DNA from: Pseudomonadota bacterium
Lineage (GTDB): Bacteria; Myxococcota_A; Polyangia; Polyangiales; Sandaracinaceae
DNA length: 6,466 nt
Assembly: GCA_023427125.1 (NCBI GenBank)
Contig: JAEZBP010001161.1
Span: 1 to 6,466, forward strand
Reading direction: 5' to 3'
Positions 1 to 5,937 of the stretch are shown piece after piece. Each line of letters starts with the position of its first letter. Position 1 is the first letter of the stretch. The position numbers were made by a program, and so were the translations under genes. The notes under the pieces are model-generated. The model was not told the DNA's origin. It saw only the letters and a program-made list of their open reading frames with translations, and ran no database searches.

Positions 1-6
1 GCGCCG

Positions 7-31
7 AAGGGCGCCTCCGACGGAGCGCCTT
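7..31. repeat. Imperfect hairpin
   Basis: Inverted repeat whose arms pair as AAGG/CCTT, CGC/GCG and TCC/GGA, with one bulged base between blocks on the left arm and a GAC loop. It lies downstream of the oxygenase gene on the minus strand but has no T-run on either side, so it is not a canonical intrinsic terminator. In DNA this GC-rich it may be chance. Confidence 0.3.
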
Positions 32-154
32 GGGCGGAGCAGGCGCCGCTTACGAGCGGGCCCGGCCGGCCGGCGAGCATGCGCGGAAGCCCGAGTCGGA
101 GCGGCCGAAGCCGGGAGCCGAGCCGAAGGCGAGGCCCCGGCCCTCCCGCGAGCG

Positions 155-172
155 GAAGCCGAAGCCGAAGCC
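155..172 (+). repeat. GAAGCC hexanucleotide tandem repeat (3 copies)
   Basis: Three perfect head-to-tail copies of GAAGCC, immediately after the oxygenase stop codon as seen on the minus strand. In one plus frame they encode alternating Lys-Pro. More diffuse AAGCC/GAGCC units lie just upstream (about 85-130), suggesting slippage expansion of a low-complexity segment. Confidence 0.6.
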
Positions 173-182
173 GACCCTGGCC

Positions 183-2237
183 TCACTCGAAGCGAGGATA
201 GAGGTGCTGCTCGAACGCCCGCTTCAACGCTCGATCGCTCACCGCCCCGCGCAGCTCCTCCGATGCCGTCACGCGGTAGCTCGACGTGCCCGCCTCGATC
301 GCCGGCAGCCACGCCGTGTGCAGCGAGAACCCGACCTCGAACGCCTCCGAGCCCAGCCGACAGATCGGCCCTCGCGCGAGGTCGCCCGCGTCGAAGATCC
401 AGAGCTCAGTCCGCGACGGCGTGTAGACCGTCCCGACCAGATAGCCCTCCGAGCTCGACCCCCAGCTGCCGCCCCGCGGGACGTGCTGCATCGAGCCGAC
501 GATCGAGCCCATCGGGAGCTCGTAGCAGTCGGCGATGCGGACCGACGCGCTGTCGACGCGGAGGATCGTCGAGGGGCGCCCCACCGAGCGCATCCCGAGG
601 ATCGCGTCGACCGGGATGACGCGGTGGCGATAGTCTCGGTACAGATCGAAGACGAACTCGGTCAGCAGCTCGGGATAGAAGCCCACCGTGCACCAGTACG
701 CGTGCTCGATGCGCTCGGGGAGCTCGTCCTCCGCGTTGATCGCGCGGCCTGCGTAGAGCGAGATCCCCCAGGTCCGCCGCTCATCGAGGGTCGTCCGCGC
801 CTCCTCGACGTGGCCGGTCGCGCCGCGGATCACGTAGCGACCGAAGCGACCGACGTCCATCGCGCCGACCGCCAGCATCCCGTGGAGCGCCGGATCGATG
901 TACGCATCCCAGGCCGACTCGTCGTAGGGCCGGATCCACTCGCCGAGATCCGTCGCCGGCGAGTGCGCGACGTGCAGCGTGATGCGGTCGCCCGCGTCGT
1001 CGTAGTCGGCGAGGAAGTGGTCGGCCTCGACGGGGATGTCCACGCGGCGGCAGGTCACGCGGGCCACGCCGTCGTCGCCCCGCGGCAGGTCGGGATCGTC
1101 GAGCGCCGCGCGCGGGACCACGTAGAGCGTAGTGGTCGGGAGCTGCGGGCGCGTCAGCGCCGCGTGCGCGAACCGCTCCACGATGTCGGTGTGCGGGATC
1201 GGATCGTCGAAGGCCGCCGCGAAGCCGAGCTTGAACGCGGTGTGGAGGATGACCACGTAGCTCCTCGTGATCGCGATCTGGTGGACGGACTGCGTGATCG
1301 AGACCTCGCGCTCGTTCGGCAGCACCAGGCGAAAGCGAGCCAGCCGGCCCGTGCCATCCCAGCGGACGAGATCGGTGAACGTATCGGGCACGGAGCCGAA
1401 GTGCTCGTCCATCACCCGCTCGACCATGCGATCGACCCGGCTCGCGCCGCGCGAGATCCGGCGATGAAGCCACTTGTGCGCGGCGTCGATGCCGACGATC
1501 CGGGCGATCCGATCGAAGCCGCGCGCCATCCGCGCCGGGAGCCTCGAGAGCAGGTTGACGAGCGGGATCGTCGCCGCGAAGTTGTGGACGCCGCGGCCGT
1601 AGTTGAGCGTGAAGAGCTCGCCCGTGCGCCGATCCCAGGCGGGGTGCGCGGGGCTCAGGTAGACCGGGAACGCCGCGTCGGGCAGGGCCTCCGCGCGCCA
1701 CTCTCCGCGACCGCCGATCGGGCCGAGCAGCTCGAGGGAGAGCGGATCGATCTCCATCGGCCGGCCCGCGTCGTAAGCGAGGATCAGGCGCGTCCGATCG
1801 CCTCCGCGCTTCATCGGCAGGAACGCGGTGTTCGCGAAGTCGCGTGCGCCGAGCAGCCCGAGCCGGAGGATGCCCGAGGTGTGGAAGCGGTACGGCTCGA
1901 GGCCGGGGAGGGACGAGGTCAGCTCGTCTGCGATGCAGTCATGCGTGCGCGCGATCCGGCTCGTCAGATTGATCCCGGACGGCGCGAGATCGAATCGACA
2001 GACCAATCCGTCCCCGAGGAGCATCGTCGAGCGCCCACGGCCGACCGTGCCCGCGGGCGCGACGACGAAGAGGTGACCCGTCAGATCGCCGGGGATCGAG
2101 CCCTCGAGGACGTCGAAGGGCAGCGACGTGTGCTCGGCGCGGCTCGTGCGCACGCACGATCGCGGGAAGCGCGGGAACGGTGATGGTGACACGCGATCAA
2201 GGTAGCCAAGTTGGGCGCGTGATGCGATGGAGTGCAT
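183..2237 (-). CDS. Carotenoid oxygenase (RPE65/CCD superfamily), large variant
   Basis: Probably a non-haem Fe(II) dioxygenase that cleaves a conjugated double bond in carotenoids or apocarotenoids (or stilbenes, as some relatives do) to give aldehydes. Family marks, numbered from the ATG at 2237 (684 aa): N-terminal LEGSIPGDLTG near residue 44, a GDGLVCRF strand near 75, and four candidate iron ligands: H198 (AHPAWD, followed by TGELFTLNYG), H319 (SVHQIAIT), H407 (DHFLADYD) and H640 (SLHTAWLP). There is no signal peptide. At 684 aa it is longer than usual for the family (about 450-550). Much of the excess is a basic, helix-prone segment at about 214-287, between the first two histidines. 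Usual family residues around ligands 2 and 3 look altered. The start is uncertain: ATG at 2276 and GTG at 2192 are in frame and none has a good ribosome site. 2237 is chosen because a putative promoter overlaps the longer form. Substrate cannot be read from sequence. Confidence 0.87.
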   Translation of the reverse strand: MHSIASRAQLGYLDRVSPSPFPRFPRSCVRTSRAEHTSLPFDVLEGSIPGDLTGHLFVVAPAGTVGRGRSTMLLGDGLVCRFDLAPSGINLTSRIARTHDCIADELTSSLPGLEPYRFHTSGILRLGLLGARDFANTAFLPMKRGGDRTRLILAYDAGRPMEIDPLSLELLGPIGGRGEWRAEALPDAAFPVYLSPAHPAWDRRTGELFTLNYGRGVHNFAATIPLVNLLSRLPARMARGFDRIARIVGIDAAHKWLHRRISRGASRVDRMVERVMDEHFGSVPDTFTDLVRWDGTGRLARFRLVLPNEREVSITQSVHQIAITRSYVVILHTAFKLGFAAAFDDPIPHTDIVERFAHAALTRPQLPTTTLYVVPRAALDDPDLPRGDDGVARVTCRRVDIPVEADHFLADYDDAGDRITLHVAHSPATDLGEWIRPYDESAWDAYIDPALHGMLAVGAMDVGRFGRYVIRGATGHVEEARTTLDERRTWGISLYAGRAINAEDELPERIEHAYWCTVGFYPELLTEFVFDLYRDYRHRVIPVDAILGMRSVGRPSTILRVDSASVRIADCYELPMGSIVGSMQHVPRGGSWGSSSEGYLVGTVYTPSRTELWIFDAGDLARGPICRLGSEAFEVGFSLHTAWLPAIEAGTSSYRVTASEELRGAVSDRALKRAFEQHLYPRFE

Positions 2238-2255
2238 TCCAGAAAATTGTGTTTG

Positions 2256-2284
2256 ATGATGGGAAATAGTCCCCATATCGCCAA
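2256..2284 (-). promoter_or_regulatory. Putative promoter of the carotenoid oxygenase gene
   Basis: On the minus strand, TTGGCG (2284-2279) and CATCAT (2261-2256) are separated by 17 bp, a weak sigma70-like match inside the only AT-richer stretch of the window. Transcription would begin about 7 bp downstream, near 2249, a short leader before the ATG at 2237. This would exclude the upstream ATG at 2276 as the start. The match to consensus is weak, so the placement is tentative. Confidence 0.35.
2259..2276. promoter_or_regulatory. Imperfect 18-bp palindrome in divergent promoter region (possible operator)
   Basis: ATGGG and CCCAT arms flank an 8-bp centre; 7 of 9 symmetrical positions pair. 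It lies in the spacer of the putative oxygenase promoter and about 35 bp upstream of the methyltransferase -10 element, so a regulator bound here could affect both genes. No regulator gene is present in the window. Confidence 0.35.
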
Positions 2285-2311
2285 ACGGGGACGTCGGAGC
2301 GCGCCGCGCGC

Positions 2312-2317
2312 TACGCT
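2312..2317 (+). promoter_or_regulatory. -10-like element of the DNA methyltransferase gene (leaderless start)
   Basis: TACGCT fits the TAnnnT form of a -10 box and ends 6 bp before the GTG at 2324. Transcription would therefore start at or next to the first codon, giving a leaderless mRNA. There is no Shine-Dalgarno sequence before the GTG, as expected for such a start. No good -35 box is visible 16-18 bp upstream. Confidence 0.5.
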
Positions 2318-2323
2318 CTCCCC

Positions 2324-3400
2324 GTGATCAAGTACCTCGGGAGCAAGCGGCTCTTGCTGCCGGCGATCGTGGCCGCGGTGCGTGGCTTCGGCCGGGTCGA
2401 GAGCGCGCTCGATCTGTTCAGCGGCACGTCGCGCGTGGGACGCGCGCTCAAGCAGGCGGGGCTCCGGGTGACCTCCAACGATCACCTCGCGTTCGCGGCG
2501 GCGCTGGCCCGCTGCTACGTGGAGGCCGACGCGCGCGAGCACCGAGACGAGGCCGCGCGCTTGATCACCGAGCTCGCACGTGTGCCTCCCCAGGCCGGCT
2601 ACTTTACCCAGACCTTCTGCGTCGAGGCCCGCTACATCCAGCCGGAGAACGGGGCGCGGATCGACGCCATCCGCGACGCGATCGCGCGGCTTGGGCTCCC
2701 GCCGGTGCTCGAGGCGATCGCGCTCACCTCGCTGATGGAAGCGGCCGATCGCGTCGACTCCACGACCGGCGTCCAGATGGCCTACCTGAAGGAGTGGGCG
2801 CGCCGCAGCCACAAGGCGCTCGAGCTGCGGGTCCCCGAGCTCCTCGCGGGGCCGGGCCGCGCGCTCGGGCTCGACGCCGCCGAGGCCGCCGAGATCGAGG
2901 TCGACGTCGCGTACCTCGATCCGCCCTACAACCAGCACAGCTACCTGGGCAACTACCACGTGTGGGAGACGCTGGTGCGCTGGGACGCGCCCGAGAGCTA
3001 CGGAGTCGCCAGGAAGCGCGCGGACTGCCGCGAGTACAAGAACGCCTTCAACTCGAGGCGCCGGATCGGGGCGGCGCTCGCCGAGGTGATCGCTCGGGTG
3101 CGCGCGCCGCACCTCGTGGTCTCGTTCAGCGACGAGGGCTTCCTGGCGCGCGAGGAGCTCGAGGCGATGCTCGCGCCGCGCGGGCACGTGCAGGTCGTGG
3201 CCACCGATTTCAAGCGCTACGTCGGCGCGCAGATCGGCATCTACAATGCGGGCGGGGAGAAGGTCGGCAAGGTGAGCCACCTCCGCAACACGGAGATGCT
3301 CTTCGTCGTCTCGCGAGACCGCGACGCCGCCGAGCGCGCCGCCGCCGCCGCCAGAAGCGCGCTCGCCGGTCCTCTCGTCGCTACTCCCGCTCCTCCGTGA
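2324..3400 (+). CDS. D12-class (Dam-like) adenine-N6 DNA methyltransferase, solitary
   Basis: Transfers methyl from S-adenosylmethionine to the N6 of adenine in a specific DNA sequence; specificity cannot be read from the protein. The 358-aa product has the alpha-class motif order: motif X KYLGSKR (residues 3-9) at the N terminus, SAM-binding motif I DLFSGTSRVG (30-39), the acid of SND (D53) after the next strand, an insert of about 140 residues that likely holds the target-recognition region, catalytic motif IV DPPYNQHSY (199-207), and a late KVSHLRNTEMLF element (316-327). A short Ala-rich tail follows. The GTG start is set by motif X lying right at the N terminus and by the leaderless -10 box. 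No restriction enzyme gene is adjacent, so it is an orphan or regulatory methyltransferase, or its partner lies elsewhere. Its 3' end overlaps the convergent asparaginase gene. Confidence 0.9.
   Translation: MIKYLGSKRLLLPAIVAAVRGFGRVESALDLFSGTSRVGRALKQAGLRVTSNDHLAFAAALARCYVEADAREHRDEAARLITELARVPPQAGYFTQTFCVEARYIQPENGARIDAIRDAIARLGLPPVLEAIALTSLMEAADRVDSTTGVQMAYLKEWARRSHKALELRVPELLAGPGRALGLDAAEAAEIEVDVAYLDPPYNQHSYLGNYHVWETLVRWDAPESYGVARKRADCREYKNAFNSRRRIGAALAEVIARVRAPHLVVSFSDEGFLAREELEAMLAPRGHVQVVATDFKRYVGAQIGIYNAGGEKVGKVSHLRNTEMLFVVSRDRDAAERAAAAARSALAGPLVATPAPP
3381..3400. other. Convergent 3' overlap of methyltransferase and asparaginase genes
   Basis: The methyltransferase TGA (3398-3400) lies inside the asparaginase gene, and the asparaginase TAG (minus, 3383-3381) lies inside the methyltransferase gene, giving a 20-bp tail-to-tail overlap. 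There is no room for a terminator between the genes, so their transcripts must have complementary 3' ends unless termination occurs within coding sequence. Confidence 0.85.
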
Positions 3401-4445
3401 GCTCACCGCGAAGAGATCGGCTCACGAGGCGGCGGACCTCGTCTCGCGCGAGCGGCTGGCCGAGGAGGAACGCGAGCTTGGCGAGCGCCGCCTCGGGCGT
3501 CATGTCGGCGCCGGGCACCACCCCGGCGTCCATCAGCGCGCGCCCCGCCGCATAGCTCGGGCTCGCGCGTCCGCGCAGGCACTGCGTGACGTTGACGATC
3601 ACCACACCCCGGTCGGTCGCCTCGCGCAGCGCGGCCAAGAGGGCATCGTCGCGATCGGGGGCGTTGCCGCTGCCGAAGGTCTCGAGGACGAGCCCCTGGA
3701 GCGGCGGGCGCAGCACGTTCTCGAGGAGCGCGCGCGTGATGCCGGGGTAGAGGCGCAGCGAGGCGACGGAGGTGTCGATCTCGGTGTGCACCGCGAGGCG
3801 CTCGGCGGTGGCCGCGCGAACGAGATCCCAGCGCACGTCGACGTCGATGCCGACCTCGGCGAGCGGCGGGTGGTTCGGCGAGGCGAAGCTGTCGAGGCTC
3901 ACGGCGTCGACCTTCGTGCTGCGGCTGCCCCGGAGCAGCTTGTGGTGGAAGTAGACGCTGACCTCGGGGATCGCGTAGTGGCCGGCGATGACGAGCGCGC
4001 CGAGGAAGTTGTCGAGCGCGTCGTTGCGCAGGTGCTCGAGGGGGATCTGCGCGCCCGTGAGGACCACCGGCTTGCCGAGGCCCTCGAGCATGAAGCTGAG
4101 CGCGCTCGCGGTGTAGGCCATCGTGTCGGTGCCGTGGACGACCACGAAGCCGTCGTAGTCGTCGTAGGCCCGGGCGATGTCGGCGGCGAAGCTCACCCAC
4201 TCGCGCGGGCCGACGTTCGCCGAGTCGAGGAGCGGGTCGTAGGCCCTCACGTCGTACGCGACCCGCCGCTTGCTCTGCGACGGATACGTGGTGAAGCGCG
4301 GGCGTGAGGGATCGTGGAGCTGAGGGAGCGTGCCGATCTTGTCGGCGAAGAAGCCCGGCACCGGCTCGTACCCGCGCGGGCCCTCTCGCATCCCGATCGT
4401 GCCGCCGGTGTAGAGCACCAGCACGCGCGAGATCGCCTCGGTCAT
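3381..4445 (-). CDS. ansA: Type I (cytoplasmic) L-asparaginase
   Basis: Hydrolyses L-asparagine to aspartate and ammonia in the cytoplasm. The 354-aa protein has both threonine motifs: YTGGTIGM with nucleophile candidate T16, and HGTDTM with T106 and D107. GSRSTKV carries K178, completing the Thr-Thr-Asp-Lys set of bacterial asparaginases. There is no signal peptide, and the length fits the AnsA type (about 340 aa) rather than the periplasmic AnsB type. A VTQCLRG segment near residue 286 matches the region holding the allosteric Cys of E. coli AnsA (C289 here), so substrate-activated behaviour is possible. The ATG at 4445 is preferred: GAGAGG (4461-4456) lies 10 bp upstream and the N terminus then matches the family; the longer open frame merely runs back through the GFA gene. 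It is the last gene of a three-gene operon, 14 bp after the GFA stop. GatD-like amidotransferase subunits share this fold but are less likely in bacteria. Confidence 0.93.
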   Translation of the reverse strand: MTEAISRVLVLYTGGTIGMREGPRGYEPVPGFFADKIGTLPQLHDPSRPRFTTYPSQSKRRVAYDVRAYDPLLDSANVGPREWVSFAADIARAYDDYDGFVVVHGTDTMAYTASALSFMLEGLGKPVVLTGAQIPLEHLRNDALDNFLGALVIAGHYAIPEVSVYFHHKLLRGSRSTKVDAVSLDSFASPNHPPLAEVGIDVDVRWDLVRAATAERLAVHTEIDTSVASLRLYPGITRALLENVLRPPLQGLVLETFGSGNAPDRDDALLAALREATDRGVVIVNVTQCLRGRASPSYAAGRALMDAGVVPGADMTPEAALAKLAFLLGQPLARDEVRRLVSRSLRGELTEERE

Positions 4446-4455
4446 CGTGTGCGAG

Positions 4456-4461
4456 CCTCTC
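4456..4461 (-). promoter_or_regulatory. Ribosome binding site of the asparaginase gene
   Basis: GAGAGG on the minus strand overlaps the GFA stop codon and lies 10 bp before the asparaginase ATG at 4445. It supports that start over upstream in-frame codons and links the two genes translationally. Confidence 0.6.
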
Positions 4462-4822
4462 AGGCCGATCGGCCGTCGACGGGCTGGATCGTGAGGCGAT
4501 CGAGCTCGACGCCATCGAGGCAGCGCACGTTGATCGCCGCCATCTCGCCGTGCGGGCTCTGTCCGCGGGCGAACGGCTTGATGCCGCACACCTTGCAGAA
4601 GAAGTGGTGGATGACCTGCTTGTTGAACTGGTAGTCGGTCAGCGAGCTCTCGCCCGAGAGGAGCGTGAAGCTCGCGGCGGGCACGAACGCCAAGACGGTG
4701 CCGGACCGGCCGCACATCGAGCAGTTGCAGCTGATCACGGGCTCCGAGAGATCGAGGTCCGCCACGCGATAGCGCACCGCGCCGCAGTGACACCCTCCCT
4801 CGTAGGTCTTCGCTTCACTCAT
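4460..4822 (-). CDS. GFA/CENP-V domain zinc protein (glutathione-dependent formaldehyde-activating family)
   Basis: Small zinc-binding protein of the GFA fold, 120 aa, matching the family's usual size. Cysteines, numbered from the ATG at 4822: GGCHCGAV (C11, C13), CNCSMCG (C32, C34, C37), FFCKVCGI (C76, C79) and C101 in NVRCLDG. These match the structural and catalytic zinc ligands of the family. The C-terminal NVRCLDG and DGR segments are also typical. The founding member was reported to speed condensation of formaldehyde with glutathione, but that activity is disputed and most members have no proven reaction, so the name should not be taken as function. Start choice: AGGAG (4834-4830) is 7 bp before the ATG at 4822 but only 1 bp before the in-frame ATG at 4828, so 4822 is preferred. 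The start overlaps the upstream gene's stop by 8 bp, implying translational coupling. Confidence 0.9.
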   Translation of the reverse strand: MSEAKTYEGGCHCGAVRYRVADLDLSEPVISCNCSMCGRSGTVLAFVPAASFTLLSGESSLTDYQFNKQVIHHFFCKVCGIKPFARGQSPHGEMAAINVRCLDGVELDRLTIQPVDGRSA

Positions 4823-5870
4823 CGTCATTCTCCTGTTCGCGGCTCAGATCGAGCCGGCGTGGTACTCGGCTGTCCACCACCGAGGCGCCGTTCGCGCCGA
4901 GGCTCTCGCTCGCCATCAGATCGAGCACGATCTGCCGGCTGCGACGGTACCCGTTCTCGTGGATCCGCGCGCGCATGTCGTCGACGGGCTGGACCATGTA
5001 GTGCCAGCGATCGCGGGGCGGGTAGGGCGCGCCCCGCTCGCGGAAGGTGCGCAAGACGACGGAGCGCGCGTCTGTGGGCAGCGCGTCGAGGCTCGCCGTG
5101 AGCTCCTCGCCGTAGCGGAAGAACTGCTCGGCGTTCGAGAAGTAGAGCACGCGGACCGGCAGGCGCAGCCGGGTCGCGGCGCGAGCGACCGCGCGGAGCG
5201 CGCCGTCCCGCGTGAGGTCGCCGTTGCGCGCGATGATCCGACGGCCCTGATGGAGCGCGCGCACGCGCTGGTAGAGCACCGGGTCGGACATCCACGTCGC
5301 GCCCTCGCCGCCGACGACGTTGCGCGCGGAGTGGCGCAGCGAGGCGTGCATCCGCTCGCGGTTTCGTCGAAAGGCGGAGACCACCGGGCCGGCGTCGGAG
5401 GCGAGCTCCGCTCGCAGCAGCGCCTCGGTCGCCGCTTGGCTCTCCGGGGCGAAGCGCGCGACGAGCGCCCGAGGCTCCTCCGACTCGGGGACGAGCACCG
5501 CGTACATGCGGTGCACGAGGGACACGAGCGGGTCGAAGTCGACGATCCAGACCAGCTCCGCGTGCTGCACCGCCGCGAGCGTGTAGCACTGGTCGGCCCC
5601 GACCCCGATGAAGGCGCCGCCGAGGTCGCGGATGTGCGGGAAGAAGAGGTCGTGCCGGTGCTCGTTGCTGACCGGGTAGTGCTCGTCGGGTGAGGGCGTG
5701 CCTTCGTCGGGCACGTCCTCGGCGATCTGCCGGAGCGGCGGCGGCAGGGGGGTCGCGCGATCGACCGGGAGCCGCGGCGCGAGGCGGAGCCAGCTCGGCA
5801 GGTCCGCGAGCGCCGTGCTCGTCGAGGTGAGAGCCACGAGCGTGAGGAGCGCGGCGAGGCGGCGCGTCAT
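4815..5870 (-). CDS. Secreted uncharacterised protein with methyltransferase-like (Rossmann) motifs
   Basis: Function unknown. The 351-aa product begins with a Sec signal peptide: Arg3-Arg4, a hydrophobic core over residues 5-14, and a cleavage site after TALA (A22, before D23), so it should act in the periplasm or outside. There is no lipobox. After a Pro-rich linker come conserved-looking blocks: SNEHRHDLFFPHI (68-80); IGVGADQCYTLAA (88-100) followed by WIVDFDPLVSLVHRMY (108-123), which together look like SAM-binding motif I and the acidic end of strand 2; ARNGDLT (214-220); VLYFSNAEQFF (241-251); and WHYMVQP (289-295). The order resembles a class I methyltransferase fold. From memory, similar proteins occur in Leptospira (LIC_10091-like) and myxobacteria with no assigned role; I could not verify this. 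It is first in an operon with the GFA and asparaginase genes, overlapping the GFA start by 8 bp. The ATG at 5870 is chosen because it gives the signal peptide. Confidence 0.82.
   Translation of the reverse strand: MTRRLAALLTLVALTSTSTALADLPSWLRLAPRLPVDRATPLPPPLRQIAEDVPDEGTPSPDEHYPVSNEHRHDLFFPHIRDLGGAFIGVGADQCYTLAAVQHAELVWIVDFDPLVSLVHRMYAVLVPESEEPRALVARFAPESQAATEALLRAELASDAGPVVSAFRRNRERMHASLRHSARNVVGGEGATWMSDPVLYQRVRALHQGRRIIARNGDLTRDGALRAVARAATRLRLPVRVLYFSNAEQFFRYGEELTASLDALPTDARSVVLRTFRERGAPYPPRDRWHYMVQPVDDMRARIHENGYRRSRQIVLDLMASESLGANGASVVDSRVPRRLDLSREQENDDE
4829..4834 (-). promoter_or_regulatory. Ribosome binding site that decides the GFA gene start
   Basis: AGGAGA on the minus strand, within the last codons of the upstream gene. 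Its spacing fits the second ATG (4822) and not the first (4828). It is the clearest Shine-Dalgarno match in the window, in contrast to the promoter-proximal genes, which have none. Confidence 0.7.
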
Positions 5871-5880
5871 GGCGGCGAGC

Positions 5881-5908
5881 AGGATAGCTGGTGGGTGAGC
5901 ACGGTCGA
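5881..5908 (-). promoter_or_regulatory. Putative promoter of the three-gene operon
   Basis: On the minus strand TCGACC (5908-5903) and TATCCT (5886-5881) are spaced by 16 bp, each matching 4 of 6 sigma70 consensus bases. The -10 ends 10 bp before the ATG at 5870, leaving a leader of only a few bases; no Shine-Dalgarno sequence precedes that ATG. The -35 overlaps the inverted repeat at 5898-5917. Confidence 0.4.
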
Positions 5909-5917
5909 GGCCGTGCT
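5898..5917. promoter_or_regulatory. Perfect 7-bp inverted repeat between divergent genes (candidate operator)
   Basis: AGCACGG and CCGTGCT are exact reverse complements with a 6-bp spacer. The element lies in the 67-bp gap between the divergent starts at 5870 and 5938, overlapping the putative operon -35 box and abutting the ChaC -10. That placement suits a dimeric repressor controlling both directions. No regulator gene is visible in the window. Confidence 0.5.
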
Positions 5918-5922
5918 ATGCG
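5914..5922 (+). promoter_or_regulatory. Extended -10-like element of the ChaC gene
   Basis: TGCTATGCG contains the TGn extension and a partial -10 hexamer (TATGCG, 3 of 6 consensus bases). It ends 15 bp before the ATG at 5938, so a leader of roughly 8 bases is expected. No Shine-Dalgarno sequence is present and the -35 region is poor. Confidence 0.35.
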
Positions 5923-5937
5923 CCCGCCACCTTCCTC

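Larger units (their letters stand above)
1..182. other. Unassigned left-edge segment, possibly the 3' tail of a plus-strand gene
   Basis: No gene can be named here. One plus frame (codons starting at multiples of 3) encodes a charged Lys/Pro/Arg/Glu-rich stretch ending in KPKPKP with mostly G/C third positions, like the disordered tail of an RNA-binding protein. It has no stop before 2181-2183, so it would run antisense through the whole oxygenase gene. Another plus frame is open from the left edge to a TAG at 199-201 and would overlap the oxygenase 3' end by 19 bp; its product is an Arg/Ser/Pro/Gly-rich peptide with no recognisable motif. I cannot tell whether this is a gene tail or non-coding GC-rich DNA after the oxygenase gene. 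Confidence 0.25.

Noticed and set aside
30..2183. 717-codon plus-strand open frame
   Set aside because: It is the exact antisense of the oxygenase gene in the same codon register; its Arg/Asp/Val-rich composition is the usual shadow of a high-GC gene, and it shows no family motifs.
2324..3400. A restriction-modification or other defence island
   Set aside because: Only a methyltransferase is present; both neighbours are metabolic genes, and no endonuclease, helicase, toxin or mobile element is visible.
2081..3406. 441-codon minus-strand open frame
   Set aside because: Antisense shadow of the D12 methyltransferase running into the oxygenase promoter and 5' end; no recognisable motifs.
2794..3555. 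253-codon plus-strand open frame
   Set aside because: Shifted-frame shadow within the methyltransferase gene, extremely rich in Arg/Ala/Gly, with no motifs.
3786..4307. Plus-strand open frame of 173 codons opposite the asparaginase gene
   Set aside because: Val/Glu/Arg-rich antisense shadow inside a gene with intact catalytic motifs; no independent support.
4446..4793. N-terminal extension of the asparaginase frame
   Set aside because: This part overlaps the GFA gene, which has all its zinc cysteines in another frame; the asparaginase homology begins just after the ATG at 4445, which has its own ribosome site.
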